Below are positions 1 to 8,337 of a stretch of 64,000 nucleotides of DNA, one piece after another. The position numbers were made by a program, and so were the translations under genes. Source of the DNA: CAITSH01 sp025356665 (GTDB lineage Bacteria > Pseudomonadota > Gammaproteobacteria > Burkholderiales > SG8-39); the NCBI GenBank assembly GCA_025356665.1, contig JANXRV010000151.1, forward strand, positions 30,078-94,077, read 5' to 3'. The number at the start of each line of letters is the position of its first letter. Within the stretch, counting starts at the first letter, position 1. The notes beneath the pieces are model-generated. The model made no database searches. It was not told where the DNA came from and was given only the letters and a program-made list of their open reading frames with translations.

Positions 1-1
1 C

Positions 2-343
2 CTGCCCAATATCAGATCGGGAAAATTACGCGCGCTCGCCGTCACCACGACCAAGCGCTTCGCCGCGACGCCCGAGCTGCCGCCGCTCGCCGAAACCGTC
101 CCCGGTTATGAGGCGCTGTCCTGGTTCGGCCTTTTCGTGCCGGCCGCCACGCCCAGGGAGATTGTGGCGAAGTGGCATGCCGACGCGGTGGCGGTGCTTG
201 CGCAACCCGAAGTCAGCGCCCGTATCGTCGAGTTGGGTTTTGATCCGGTCGGTAATACGCCCGAGGCTTTTGCGGCACTGGTGCGCGCCGACATTGCAAA
301 ATGGCAGCGGGTGGTGAAGCAATCGGGTGCCAAGGTTGATTGA
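2..343 (+). CDS. Bug/TctC receptor, C-terminal part (cut by window start)
   Basis: The frame is open from base 2 and ends at TGA 341-343, so about 113 C-terminal residues are present and the start lies outside the window. The translation shows the SGKLRALAVTT strand, the LPPLAETVPGYE segment and the WFGLFVPAATPREIV segment, which are hallmarks of the second lobe of Bug/TctC periplasmic receptors. Such proteins bind carboxylates or related solutes in the periplasm and pass them to a TctAB-type membrane pair. No TctA or TctB gene is visible here. The next gene downstream is another member of the family. Confidence 0.9.
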   Translation: MPNIRSGKLRALAVTTTKRFAATPELPPLAETVPGYEALSWFGLFVPAATPREIVAKWHADAVAVLAQPEVSARIVELGFDPVGNTPEAFAALVRADIAKWQRVVKQSGAKVD

Positions 344-469
344 GCGTAAGATCGCCCGAAGAACCAAGTACCCACCGGCGAACCCACGCGCGACCACCAA
401 ACAACCAACCGAACGACTGGCCGCGACCGACACAACAATGAAAAATAGTCTTCATAAAAAGGGGGATTC

Positions 470-1444
470 TTGCGCACGCGCCACCTGACCTGCGGCTTTT
501 TCGCCCTTTCCCTGATGCTCGCTGCGCTGAGCGCAGTTGCGCAAACTTATCCGTCCAAACCGGTTCGTATCGTGGTACCCAGCACCCCGGGAGACGGCGC
601 AGATTTGCTCGCCCGCTATGTCGGGCAGAAACTCGGCGAAATCCTCGGACAACCCTTTGTTGTCGACAACCGCGCCGGAGCGGGCGGCATCATCGCATCG
701 GAATTGGTGGCCAGGGCTACGCCCGACGGCTATACCCTGATCGTTGCAAACGCCGGGTCGCATGCCATCAACGCGGCCCTGGTGCCCAAATTGGGTTACG
801 ACCCGGTGAAAGATTTTTACCCGGTGTCATTGTTCATGACCTCACCGAACATCCTGGTGGTAAACACGGCCCTGCCGGTAAAGACCGTTCAAGAATTCAT
901 TGCCTACGCCAAGGCGCGCCCGGGCAAACTCAACTTTGCCTCCGGCGGCAACGGCAGCTCCGGACACCTGAGCATGGAGTATTTCAAAGGCGCCACCGGA
1001 ACGGAGCTCGAGCATGTGCCTTACAAGGGCGCCTCGCCCGCCCTCGCCGACGTCATCGCCGGGCAGGTGCCGGTCATGTTCGTGAATCTGCCGCCGGCCA
1101 TGCCGCACGTGAAATCTGGAAAACTCCGTGCACTCGCGGTGACTACCCTCGCCCGCTCACCTGCGGTGCCGGACATTCCCACCGTGGCGGAATCGGGCGT
1201 GGCCGGATTTGAAACCGTGGCCTGGTTCGGGATGCTCGCCCCTGCGGGCACGCCGCGCGAGATCATCATGAAGCTCAACGTCGAGATCAACAAGATCGCG
1301 CAAACGCAAGAGTGGAAGGACAGGATACTGGCGCTGGGGGGGGTCGCGGTGGGTGGCACACCCGAGGTATTTGCCCAGCGCATCAGCGCCGATATCGCAA
1401 AGTGGAAGAAGGTGGTCTCCGAGGCGGGGGTCAAGGGCGACTAG
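470..1444 (+). CDS. Bug/TctC family tripartite tricarboxylate receptor
   Basis: A 324-residue periplasmic solute receptor. A TTG start at 470 is preceded by an AAAAAGGGGG ribosome site. Residues 1-25 form a signal peptide ending AVAQ. Family signatures follow in order: YPSKPVRIVVP, the GDGADLLAR ligand loop (about 41-49), VVDNRAGAGG, PDGYTL, HVPYKGASPAL and FGMLAPAGTPREI. Full length matches the family (about 320-330 aa). It probably binds an organic acid or aromatic acid, but the ligand cannot be read from sequence. It starts 126 bp after the preceding Bug gene and is followed within 50 bp by an exported PhoD-like phosphatase, so co-transcription is likely. Confidence 0.93.
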   Translation: MRTRHLTCGFFALSLMLAALSAVAQTYPSKPVRIVVPSTPGDGADLLARYVGQKLGEILGQPFVVDNRAGAGGIIASELVARATPDGYTLIVANAGSHAINAALVPKLGYDPVKDFYPVSLFMTSPNILVVNTALPVKTVQEFIAYAKARPGKLNFASGGNGSSGHLSMEYFKGATGTELEHVPYKGASPALADVIAGQVPVMFVNLPPAMPHVKSGKLRALAVTTLARSPAVPDIPTVAESGVAGFETVAWFGMLAPAGTPREIIMKLNVEINKIAQTQEWKDRILALGGVAVGGTPEVFAQRISADIAKWKKVVSEAGVKGD

Positions 1445-1493
1445 CCCTGGCCGCGCATACCAAGGCCACAAATCGGACCGCGGAGAAAACACA

Positions 1494-3104
1494 TTGGACA
1501 ACACCACCCGGCGCAATTTCTTGCGCGCATCAACGGCCGCCGCGCTTTCAGCCGCGGTGCCTTCAGACTTGTTTGCCCAGGCGGCAAATCGTCAATCGAG
1601 CGAAGCGGGCTGGGACGGCAGCGCGGTGAAGCTGCTGCTGCCGACGGTAAATGATACGCAAATTCTGCTCAAGGCCGGGTTCGCGTCGCCGCGAAAAGGC
1701 GCGCCACGCCTCAGCGTCGGCGGGACCACCGTACGCGGGCAGATGACCGACTCCCGGGGCGAGCATTGGCGTTTTCATGTCACCGGGCTTGAACCGGGAC
1801 GCCGTTACACCCTGGCGCTTGCCGATGAACGGGGGATGGCGCTGTGCCCGCCATGGGCGCTGTCGACCTTTCCGGCCCCCGCGGCCAAACCGGACAAGTT
1901 CCGCCTGCTGATTTACACCTGCGCCGGCGGACACGAGGTGCATAAGTTCCTCCCGACTGCCGTGCGCAACCGCCTGCTGCGCCGCGGTCTGAGCTTCAAA
2001 CCCGACGCGATGGTGGCCAACGGCGATCACGTGTACTGGGACCTGCTTGCACCGGTGGGCGGGCGGCTGCTCGGTGGCTCCCCGCAGGCGATCGCCGTTT
2101 CAGGTCGCTTCGATCGCTCCGGTATTGTGCTTGGCGGGGACAACGAGACGGTGCTCAAGCGCGCCGCAGGGCCGCAGATCACACCAGTCTATGGCACTGA
2201 TTTTCGCTCGACACCGTCGTTCTTCCTGCAGGATGACCACGATTACTTCGACAATGACGAGGCCACCGACGAGGTCATCACCTTCCCGCCCTCGCATTTC
2301 ATGTTGCAACTCGCGCGCGCCAGCCAGGGCATGTATTACCCCGAATTTCTCGCCGATGCGGGCCGCCCGCAGGGTCTGCCGTGGTCATCGGCGGCTGACC
2401 GCGCACCCGGTGTGTCCGAGAGTTTCGGCACGCTGCGCTTTGGCAGCCTTGCTGAAATTCTGCTCTACGATGTGCGGCGCACCCTGACGCTGGCCGGCCC
2501 GAGTGCGGTGTATCTCGATCCAGAGGTCGAGAAATGGTTGCTCGCGCGAACCCGCGCGACGGAGGTCGCCCATGTCGTGCATGTCCCGTCCAACCCGCCG
2601 GGCTGGACCGCCGGGAAGTGGGGTGAGTGGTATCCGGACGTGCTCGGCCGCGAGGGCAAGCTCACGATTGCAGAGCCAAAACCGTACTGGCAATCCGGAT
2701 GGCTCAAGCAGCACGACCGGCTGATTGAGGCCATGTCGGCAATGAAACAACGCGCGCCGCTGGTCATCAGCGGCGACCTGCACGCCATTGCCCTTGGCCG
2801 CATGCAGCGCAGCGGCGCACTCGACCTCAGGTCCAATCCGGTCAATGTGCTACTTTCAGGGCCGGTCGGTACGCGTCCCAGTGGCTGGCCGTCGGGCCGG
2901 CGCGGCACCGGCGCCATGCCCTCGGCGCATGTCGATCTGGACGAACAGGTCAAGCCGATTGAACAGCACGGTTTTAGCATCGTCGATTTCACCGCCGACA
3001 AGATGCTGGTGCGCATGTTCAAGTGGGACGTCAAGACGCAGCCGGTTGAGGCGCTCGATACGCTGCAGCCGTTTCATACCGCGGAACTAAACCGCCCGGG
3101 TTGA
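1494..3104 (+). CDS. PhoD-like metallophosphatase, Tat-exported
   Basis: A 536-residue exported phosphoesterase. The open frame extends upstream, but a TTG at 1494 behind GGAGAAA gives a protein that starts directly with a Tat signal (TRRNFLRAS, residues 5-13, then an Ala-rich stretch to DLFAQ), so this start is preferred. Metal-binding blocks of the PhoD/calcineurin-like fold are visible: NGDHVYWD, LQDDHDYFDNDE and SGDLHAIALG. PhoD enzymes use Fe/Ca to cleave phosphomonoesters or diesters in the periplasm. The enzyme may release phosphate or open an organophosphate; the substrate is not evident. The next gene, a CocE-like hydrolase, begins 143 bp downstream with its own ribosome site. Confidence 0.85.
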   Translation: MDNTTRRNFLRASTAAALSAAVPSDLFAQAANRQSSEAGWDGSAVKLLLPTVNDTQILLKAGFASPRKGAPRLSVGGTTVRGQMTDSRGEHWRFHVTGLEPGRRYTLALADERGMALCPPWALSTFPAPAAKPDKFRLLIYTCAGGHEVHKFLPTAVRNRLLRRGLSFKPDAMVANGDHVYWDLLAPVGGRLLGGSPQAIAVSGRFDRSGIVLGGDNETVLKRAAGPQITPVYGTDFRSTPSFFLQDDHDYFDNDEATDEVITFPPSHFMLQLARASQGMYYPEFLADAGRPQGLPWSSAADRAPGVSESFGTLRFGSLAEILLYDVRRTLTLAGPSAVYLDPEVEKWLLARTRATEVAHVVHVPSNPPGWTAGKWGEWYPDVLGREGKLTIAEPKPYWQSGWLKQHDRLIEAMSAMKQRAPLVISGDLHAIALGRMQRSGALDLRSNPVNVLLSGPVGTRPSGWPSGRRGTGAMPSAHVDLDEQVKPIEQHGFSIVDFTADKMLVRMFKWDVKTQPVEALDTLQPFHTAELNRPG

Positions 3105-3247
3105 AAGGAACAAGCCAACGGCGGAAAAAAACGCCCGGCACCGATCTTGATCGGTCTGATATATTGATGAAAATCGTCAAAGACCGGTACGTCTGCGGCT
3201 CTCCCAAAAATCGCCCCGGCAGAACGATCATCCCTAAGGAGGAAAAC

Positions 3248-4984
3248 ATGACTATGCTAAAACGCTTAACACGGATTGTCGCCCCGCTTTGGATGGCGGC
3301 ATGCCTTGGTTTTGGAGGCACATCGCCTTCGTTTGCCCAATCGCACGCGGACGATTTCGTCGCACCGACAAAAATCGTGTCGGTCAAGATGCGCGACGGC
3401 GTGCAAATCTCGCTCGCCATCTTCCTGCCCGAAGGCAAGGGGAAATTCCCCACGCTGTTCGCCGCGTCGCCATACCGCTTTGACAACAACCACGCGCCGG
3501 CCATCCCGATGTACCTGTGGCGTGAAACCGGCCCGGTGGCCTGGTACCTCAAACAGGGTTACGCCTACGTGCACATGGACGTGCGCGGCAGCGGTCGCTC
3601 GGGCGGCGAGTACCGCTTCCTTGACCGCGACGAACAACGCGACCTCTACGAAGTGATCGAGTGGATCGCCAAGCAATCATGGTCGACCGGAAAAATCGGC
3701 GGCATCGGGCAATCGTATTACGCCATGACGCAGTGGTTCATGGCGACGCAAAATCCGCCGCATCTGTCGTGCATCGCGCCTTACGACGGCCTCATCGACC
3801 CGTACCGGTCGTCGGCTTTCTCCGGCGGCATTCCGGGCGAGTTCTGGCACGTCTGGTACAACGGCATCATGCGCCCGATCCACCAGTACCCGGCGTTCGG
3901 GCCTTCGCGTGAACTGCCCTGGGACCTGTCATTCGAAACGCGCAAACACACCACCTACGATGCCTTCTGGCGCGAGCGCGCGGCCGCCGAACATCTTGAA
4001 AAAATCAAGGTGCCGGTCTACTCGATCGGATTGTGGACCAAGGTCGACCTGCACCTGAACGGCAACATCACCGGCTATCAGCGCGTCAAATCGGAAAAGA
4101 AACTCCTTGTCCTTGGCGCCTCCACGCTGTTTAACGCGGTGGCGGATTTTTCGAGCATAGGCTTCCACGAAAAATTCCTGCTGCCCTATTACGACTGGTG
4201 CCTCAAGGGCAAAACCACGGCGTACAACGACGAACCGAACGTCAAGTATTTTGTCGGTGGCGCGGAGGAATTCAAGTCATCCGCGGTCTGGCCCCCGGTG
4301 AACATCGATTACAAGCCGTTTTTCCTGAACAAGGCGCAAAGCGGCAGCATGACCTCGCTCAACGATGGCAGCCTGAGCCTGAGCGGGCCTGATAACGGCA
4401 ACACCGTGTTCGAATACCCGAACGCCGGCTGGCGCGTCGGCGTGGTCGGCTTCGGCCCTGAAGGCAGGCCCGACCCTTCGCGCCGTATCCTCACCTTCAC
4501 CACGCCACCACTGGAGGAAGACCTTGAGGTCGCCGGACCGATCAAGCTCGTTCTGTACGCCTCATCGAGCAACCGGGATACCGATTTTGTCGTAAAGCTT
4601 TACGACCAGTTCCCGCAATCGCCCGACGACCGGAAAAAGCAGTTCAACCCGAACTCGCGCGTCGTCACCAAGGGCTGGTTGCGCGCCTCACACCGGCAAG
4701 TCGACCCGTCCAAGTCGACCGAATATGCGCTCTGGTACACCCACACCAAGCCCAAGGCGCTTGAGCCCGGACAGGTGACCAAGATCGAAATTGCCGTCAT
4801 GCCCACTGCGTATCGCTTCAAAAAAGGCAATCGCATCCGGGTCGATCTTGCCAACGGGGACTCCGCGCTGACCGAGTACGGTTTTTTCCAGCATGAGTAC
4901 ACGCCGAACAAACTTGGCACCGACACGATCATGCATAACAGCCAGTACCCGTCGCAGATCTTGCTGCCAATCTCGCGCCCTTAA
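3248..4984 (+). CDS. CocE/NonD family exported hydrolase
   Basis: A 578-residue serine hydrolase of the CocE/NonD (X-Pro dipeptidyl-peptidase S15-like) family. The frame is open further upstream, but ATG 3248 is preceded by a strong AAGGAGG site and opens a signal peptide ending SFAQ, so this start was chosen. The nucleophile elbow is GIGQSYYAM, in a segment preceded by the oxyanion-type MDVRGSGRSGGEYRF motif. The C-terminal half, from about residue 400, fits the jelly-roll XPD C domain (PLEEDLEVAGPIKLVLYASS; RIRVDLANGD near the end). Family members hydrolyse esters or amides, including acyl-drug conjugates. It lies between two other exported hydrolases, suggesting an extracytoplasmic degradative set. 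Confidence 0.88.
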   Translation: MTMLKRLTRIVAPLWMAACLGFGGTSPSFAQSHADDFVAPTKIVSVKMRDGVQISLAIFLPEGKGKFPTLFAASPYRFDNNHAPAIPMYLWRETGPVAWYLKQGYAYVHMDVRGSGRSGGEYRFLDRDEQRDLYEVIEWIAKQSWSTGKIGGIGQSYYAMTQWFMATQNPPHLSCIAPYDGLIDPYRSSAFSGGIPGEFWHVWYNGIMRPIHQYPAFGPSRELPWDLSFETRKHTTYDAFWRERAAAEHLEKIKVPVYSIGLWTKVDLHLNGNITGYQRVKSEKKLLVLGASTLFNAVADFSSIGFHEKFLLPYYDWCLKGKTTAYNDEPNVKYFVGGAEEFKSSAVWPPVNIDYKPFFLNKAQSGSMTSLNDGSLSLSGPDNGNTVFEYPNAGWRVGVVGFGPEGRPDPSRRILTFTTPPLEEDLEVAGPIKLVLYASSSNRDTDFVVKLYDQFPQSPDDRKKQFNPNSRVVTKGWLRASHRQVDPSKSTEYALWYTHTKPKALEPGQVTKIEIAVMPTAYRFKKGNRIRVDLANGDSALTEYGFFQHEYTPNKLGTDTIMHNSQYPSQILLPISRP

Positions 4985-5009
4985 GCCTTAAGCGTCAAAT
5001 CAAGCTCGT

Positions 5010-5055
5010 GCATTCCCGGGGCGGATACATTGCGTCTCCCCGCCCCGGGAGATGC
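5010..5055. terminator. GC-rich hairpin after the hydrolase gene
   Basis: TCCCGGGGCG at 5014-5023 pairs with CGCCCCGGGA at 5041-5050, and flanking GCAT/GATGC bases can extend the stem with a bulge. It lies 30 bp after the stop of the CocE-like gene. There is no U-tract, so it may be an mRNA 3' stabiliser rather than a true terminator. Confidence 0.45.
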
Positions 5056-5095
5056 ATCGACCTGCGGTACTCGCAAGGTAAAGAAACGCAGCCAC

Positions 5096-5146
5096 GGGAG
5101 TAACAAAAGGGCGTAACAGAAGGGAGCCACAAAAAGGGAGCAACAA
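5096..5146 (+). repeat. Four imperfect 13-bp repeats, each carrying a Shine-Dalgarno-like core
   Basis: Units begin at 5096 (GGGAGTAACAAAA), 5109 (GGGCGTAACAGAA), 5122 (GGGAGCCACAAAAA) and 5136 (GGGAGCAACAA). The last one runs directly into the ATG of the sulfatase gene at 5147. Each unit carries GGGAG or GGGCG, so the ribosome-binding site itself appears to have been amplified. Confidence 0.85.
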
Positions 5147-6577
5147 ATGGAAGAAAAAGCTAACGCGCTAACGCGCCGGCGCTTTGTCCGGGCGATGGCC
5201 GGATCACTGGGTCTTGCCGGCAGTGGTTTGCTGAAGACCGCCGATGCACAAACGACAAGACCGAATATTGTCTTCATCATGGCTGATGACCTTGGCTATG
5301 GCGATCTGAGCTGCTACGGCCAGCAGGATTACACCACACCGAACACGGACCGGCTCGCCATCGAAGGCACGCGTCTCACCCAGGCTTATTCCAATTCCGC
5401 CTCCTGCTCGCCCACGCGCACCGCGCTGATTACCGGACGCTACCAGATGCGTCTGCCGATCGGCCTGGAAGAACCGCTTCAAGAGGGCGCCCCGAAAGAT
5501 CTCGGCCTGCCGCCCGATCACCCGACCCTGCCCTCGCTGCTCAAAAAACTCGGCTATGGAACAACCCTGATCGGCAAATGGCATCTGGGTTTTCCACCGA
5601 ATTTCGGCCCGCTCAAAAGCGGCTACGATCATTTTTACGGCGTGCTTGGCGGAACGACCGATTACTTCAACCACGGCTCCAATTCAAAGACACCGCTCTA
5701 CGAGCAGGATGCAGCGGTTGACCGCGCCGGCTACCTCACCAACCTCTTCGGCGACCGTGCGGTGCAGAGCATTGAAGCCTATGCCAAAGTAAAGCAGCCG
5801 TTTTTCCTGAGCATGCATTTCAATGCGCCGCACTATCCGTGGGAAGGGCCGGACGATGAGCCCGAATCACGCCGCATCCGGCAGCTGGTCCACCGCGACG
5901 GCGGTAATCAGAAAATTTTCGCGAAAATGGTGCAAAGCATGGACGCGAATGTGGGACGCATCCTGCAAGCACTCGACACGCAGGGACTCGCGCAAAACAC
6001 CATCGTCATCTTCACCAGCGACAATGGCGGAGAACGCTTCTCAAAGGTCTGGCCATTCAGCGGAATGAAAAACGAATTGCTCGAGGGCGGCCTGCGCATT
6101 CCGGCGATCGTCCGCTGGCCGGGTCGTGTCGCGGCGGGGCGCGTGCTGGAGCAGGTAATGATTTCCATGGACTGGATGCCCACGCTGCTCGCCGCCGCCG
6201 GTACGACACCCGATCCGGCGTTTCCAAGCGACGGCGAGAACCTGTTGTCGATACTGACCGGCGCCGCCCCGTCGCACGCACGCAGGCTTTTCTGGCGCTA
6301 CAAGGCGGCCTCGCAGCGCGCACTGCGCGACGGTGACATGAAATACCTGCGTATCGCCGGCAATGAATTTTTATTCGACGTGGTGCAGGATCCGCGTGAA
6401 CGCGCGAACCTGAAAGTACGCCAGAAGGAAGTGTTTGACCGGTTGAAAGGCGATTGGGAGGCGTGGGAGCGCACGATGCTCGCCGAGCGGACCAAGCCCG
6501 CCCGGTTCACCAACGCCGGCGATGGGCTAGCCGACCATTACGGCGTGGTCAATCCGCCGCAACCGCCTCCGCAATAA
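5147..6577 (+). CDS. Type I sulfatase, exported (arylsulfatase family)
   Basis: A 476-residue sulfatase. TRRRF at residues 9-13 followed by a hydrophobic stretch to ADAQ (about 35) looks like a Tat signal. Metal ligands appear in MADDLGYGD (Asp47/Asp48). The formylglycine motif CSPTR spans residues 87-91, with Cys87 to be oxidised by a formylglycine-generating enzyme not seen in this window. GKWHLG and TSDNGG further along are typical of the family. It should remove sulfate from an aryl or alkyl sulfate ester outside the cytoplasm. Translation starts immediately after a four-fold repeated ribosome-site array, which is unusual. Substrate is unknown. Confidence 0.92.
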   Translation: MEEKANALTRRRFVRAMAGSLGLAGSGLLKTADAQTTRPNIVFIMADDLGYGDLSCYGQQDYTTPNTDRLAIEGTRLTQAYSNSASCSPTRTALITGRYQMRLPIGLEEPLQEGAPKDLGLPPDHPTLPSLLKKLGYGTTLIGKWHLGFPPNFGPLKSGYDHFYGVLGGTTDYFNHGSNSKTPLYEQDAAVDRAGYLTNLFGDRAVQSIEAYAKVKQPFFLSMHFNAPHYPWEGPDDEPESRRIRQLVHRDGGNQKIFAKMVQSMDANVGRILQALDTQGLAQNTIVIFTSDNGGERFSKVWPFSGMKNELLEGGLRIPAIVRWPGRVAAGRVLEQVMISMDWMPTLLAAAGTTPDPAFPSDGENLLSILTGAAPSHARRLFWRYKAASQRALRDGDMKYLRIAGNEFLFDVVQDPRERANLKVRQKEVFDRLKGDWEAWERTMLAERTKPARFTNAGDGLADHYGVVNPPQPPPQ

Positions 6578-6685
6578 GCCCGCCTCGCGACAAGCTCCAC
6601 CGGGCTGACGATAAACCCCATACAATCTGACACCCCGAAAACGAACCATCGTCGTACCACCGACTAACCATCAGGAGAGATCCCC

Positions 6686-7300
6686 ATGCTGACCCTGTTT
6701 TACGCCCCCGGCGCCTGTTCCATGGCCGCCCACATCGCGCTCGAAGAGTCCGGTGAAAAATACACACCAACAAAAGTCGACCTGTCCAAGGGCGAGCAAC
6801 TGACCGCCGATTACAAGAAAATCCATCCGCTTGGCCGCGTGCCGGCGTTGCTGCTCGATGACGGCGCGCCGCTGACCGAGAACACCGCGATCATGCCCTT
6901 CCTCGGCAAGCGCTTCGGCATGTGGCCGACCGACCCGATCAAGGACGCGCAGGCCTTATCGGTAATCGGGTTCTTTGCCGCCAGCGTGCACCCGGCCCAC
7001 GGTCACATCGGCCGCCCGGCGCGCTACACCGCCGACGAGTCGGCCTTCCCCGGCATCCAGGCCATGGGCAAGAAGACCTTTCACGAATATCTCAAGCAAA
7101 TCGACGGCATGTACGCCGGCAAAGAATGGCTGACCGGCACCTATTCGGTGCTCGATGCCTACGCCTTTGTGTTCTACACCTGGGGCGTCAAGCGCGAGCT
7201 GCCGGTGGCCGAACTTAAAAACTACACGGCGGCGGTGCAGCGCATGGCGCAACGCCCGGCGGTGCAGCGCGTGATGGCCGACGAGGGCGTGAAGCTCTGA
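6686..7300 (+). CDS. Glutathione S-transferase family protein (beta-class-like)
   Basis: A 204-residue cytosolic protein. ATG 6686 follows AGGAGAG. The N-terminal thioredoxin-fold half begins LTLFYAPGACSMAAHIAL; Cys11 sits where beta-class bacterial GSTs keep their catalytic cysteine. GRVPALLLDDG with the cis-Pro follows, then PLTENTAI, the usual glutathione gamma-glutamyl contact. The all-helical C-terminal domain covers about residues 85-204. The enzyme likely conjugates or isomerises electrophiles. It is 108 bp after the sulfatase and ends at a strong intrinsic terminator, so it closes the first transcription unit. Confidence 0.9.
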   Translation: MLTLFYAPGACSMAAHIALEESGEKYTPTKVDLSKGEQLTADYKKIHPLGRVPALLLDDGAPLTENTAIMPFLGKRFGMWPTDPIKDAQALSVIGFFAASVHPAHGHIGRPARYTADESAFPGIQAMGKKTFHEYLKQIDGMYAGKEWLTGTYSVLDAYAFVFYTWGVKRELPVAELKNYTAAVQRMAQRPAVQRVMADEGVKL

Positions 7301-7320
7301 TCGCCTCACCCGCGTAAATA

Positions 7321-7347
7321 AAAAGGGGCGTTTCGCCCCTTTTTTTT
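7321..7347 (+). terminator. Rho-independent terminator after the GST gene
   Basis: AAAAGGGGC, a GTTTC-type loop and GCCCC are followed by a run of eight T. A compact GC stem with a U-tract starting 20 bp after the GST stop is a textbook intrinsic terminator. Confidence 0.92.
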
Positions 7348-7461
7348 CGCCCGTCGCGCTTCGGACTTGAACTCGCAAACAAGCTGAAGATGCCCGCCTG
7401 GAGCGCCTTTCCAGACATCATCCGACCATCAGGTGACCATCAGCATCAGGTGAGCTAATTC

Positions 7462-7734
7462 ATGAGTGCCGAACTGGGATTGCGCATGATCGACGTGCCT
7501 CACAAGGGTGCCGCACCGGCCATCACCGACCTGAGACGCGGCGAAATACAGGTGTTCTGCGCCCTCACCGTGACGGCGCTGCCGCTGGCCAGGGACGGCC
7601 GCGCGAAGCGCATCGCCATCATGCGCGAAGGACGCCCGGAACAGGGGCCGGAGATTCCGACCTTCACCGAACTGGGCTTTCCCAAGGTCAAGGCCGGCGT
7701 GATGTTCGGCGTGCTGGCTCCGGCCGCGCGATAG
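7462..7734 (+). pseudogene. Bug/TctC receptor fragment
   Basis: A 90-codon open frame matches only the central-to-late part of Bug receptors (IDVPHKGAAPAITDLRRGEIQVF, IPTFTELGFPKV, GVMFGVLAPAAR). The signal peptide and the first lobe (about 150 residues) are missing, and the frame stops at TAG 7732 before the last 60-70 residues. It cannot form the two-lobed receptor, so it is most likely a relic of a deleted gene. It lies between the GST terminator and the DoxX gene. Confidence 0.8.
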
Positions 7735-7814
7735 CCGCTATACTGCGGAAAAAAAACGGGCATGGGCAAACGACCCCGAACGATATTCTCAAAAATTCCA
7801 AGAGGAGATACCCC

Positions 7815-8267
7815 ATGTTCGAAGAAAAGCGCACGCCCCGGTTGCTGTTTCCCGCCCTGCAGCCCTTGTATGACAGCATCACACCGCTCGCCTGGCCCTT
7901 GGTGCGCTGCGCCTCCGGCCTGATTCTGGCCGTGCATGGCTGGGGCAAGGTGAGCAAGGGGCCAGAGGCCTTTGTGCCGCTGTTCTCCAAGATGGGACTG
8001 GAGCCGGCGCTGCTGATTTTCTGGACCTTGCTGGTGGTGGAGTTCATCGGCGGTATCAGCATGGCGGCCGGACTCCTCACGCGTTTCTGGGCCGCGGCCA
8101 TCACCATCGAGATGCTGGTGATCGTGAACATCTACATCCCCAACGGTTTTGGCTGGCTCGCGCGCGGCTATGAATACGCGCTGCTGTGGGCGCTGGTATC
8201 GCTGGCCATCTGGATGAAGGGCGGCGGCGAGTATTCGATCGATCGCAAGTTCGGCGTCGAACTGTAA
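7815..8267 (+). CDS. DoxX family membrane protein
   Basis: A 150-residue inner-membrane protein with about four hydrophobic segments (roughly residues 28-44, 65-85, 90-108 and 120-140). The sequence RCASGLILAVHGWGKV near the start and FIGGISMAAGLLTRFWAA in the middle are characteristic of the DoxX/SURF4-like family. ATG 7815 follows AGAGGAGA. DoxX-like proteins are linked to redox or thiosulfate metabolism in some bacteria, but most have no assigned reaction. Here it stands alone, convergent with a Bug receptor and separated from it by a long hairpin. Confidence 0.85.
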   Translation: MFEEKRTPRLLFPALQPLYDSITPLAWPLVRCASGLILAVHGWGKVSKGPEAFVPLFSKMGLEPALLIFWTLLVVEFIGGISMAAGLLTRFWAAAITIEMLVIVNIYIPNGFGWLARGYEYALLWALVSLAIWMKGGGEYSIDRKFGVEL

Positions 8268-8291
8268 TCCGGGCAAAACGCGGCAAGCAGA

Positions 8292-8330
8292 TCGCCCGGA
8301 AAAGCCCGTCAGGCGGGCATTTCCGGGCGA
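8292..8330. terminator. Bidirectional hairpin between convergent genes
   Basis: TCGCCCGGAAA at 8292-8302 is complementary to TTTCCGGGCGA at 8320-8330, and an inner GCCCG/CGGGC pair encloses a TCAGG loop. It separates the DoxX gene (+) from the convergent Bug gene (-) and can act on both transcripts. Related hairpins recur after other genes in the window. Confidence 0.75.
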
Positions 8331-8337
8331 TTTGTGT

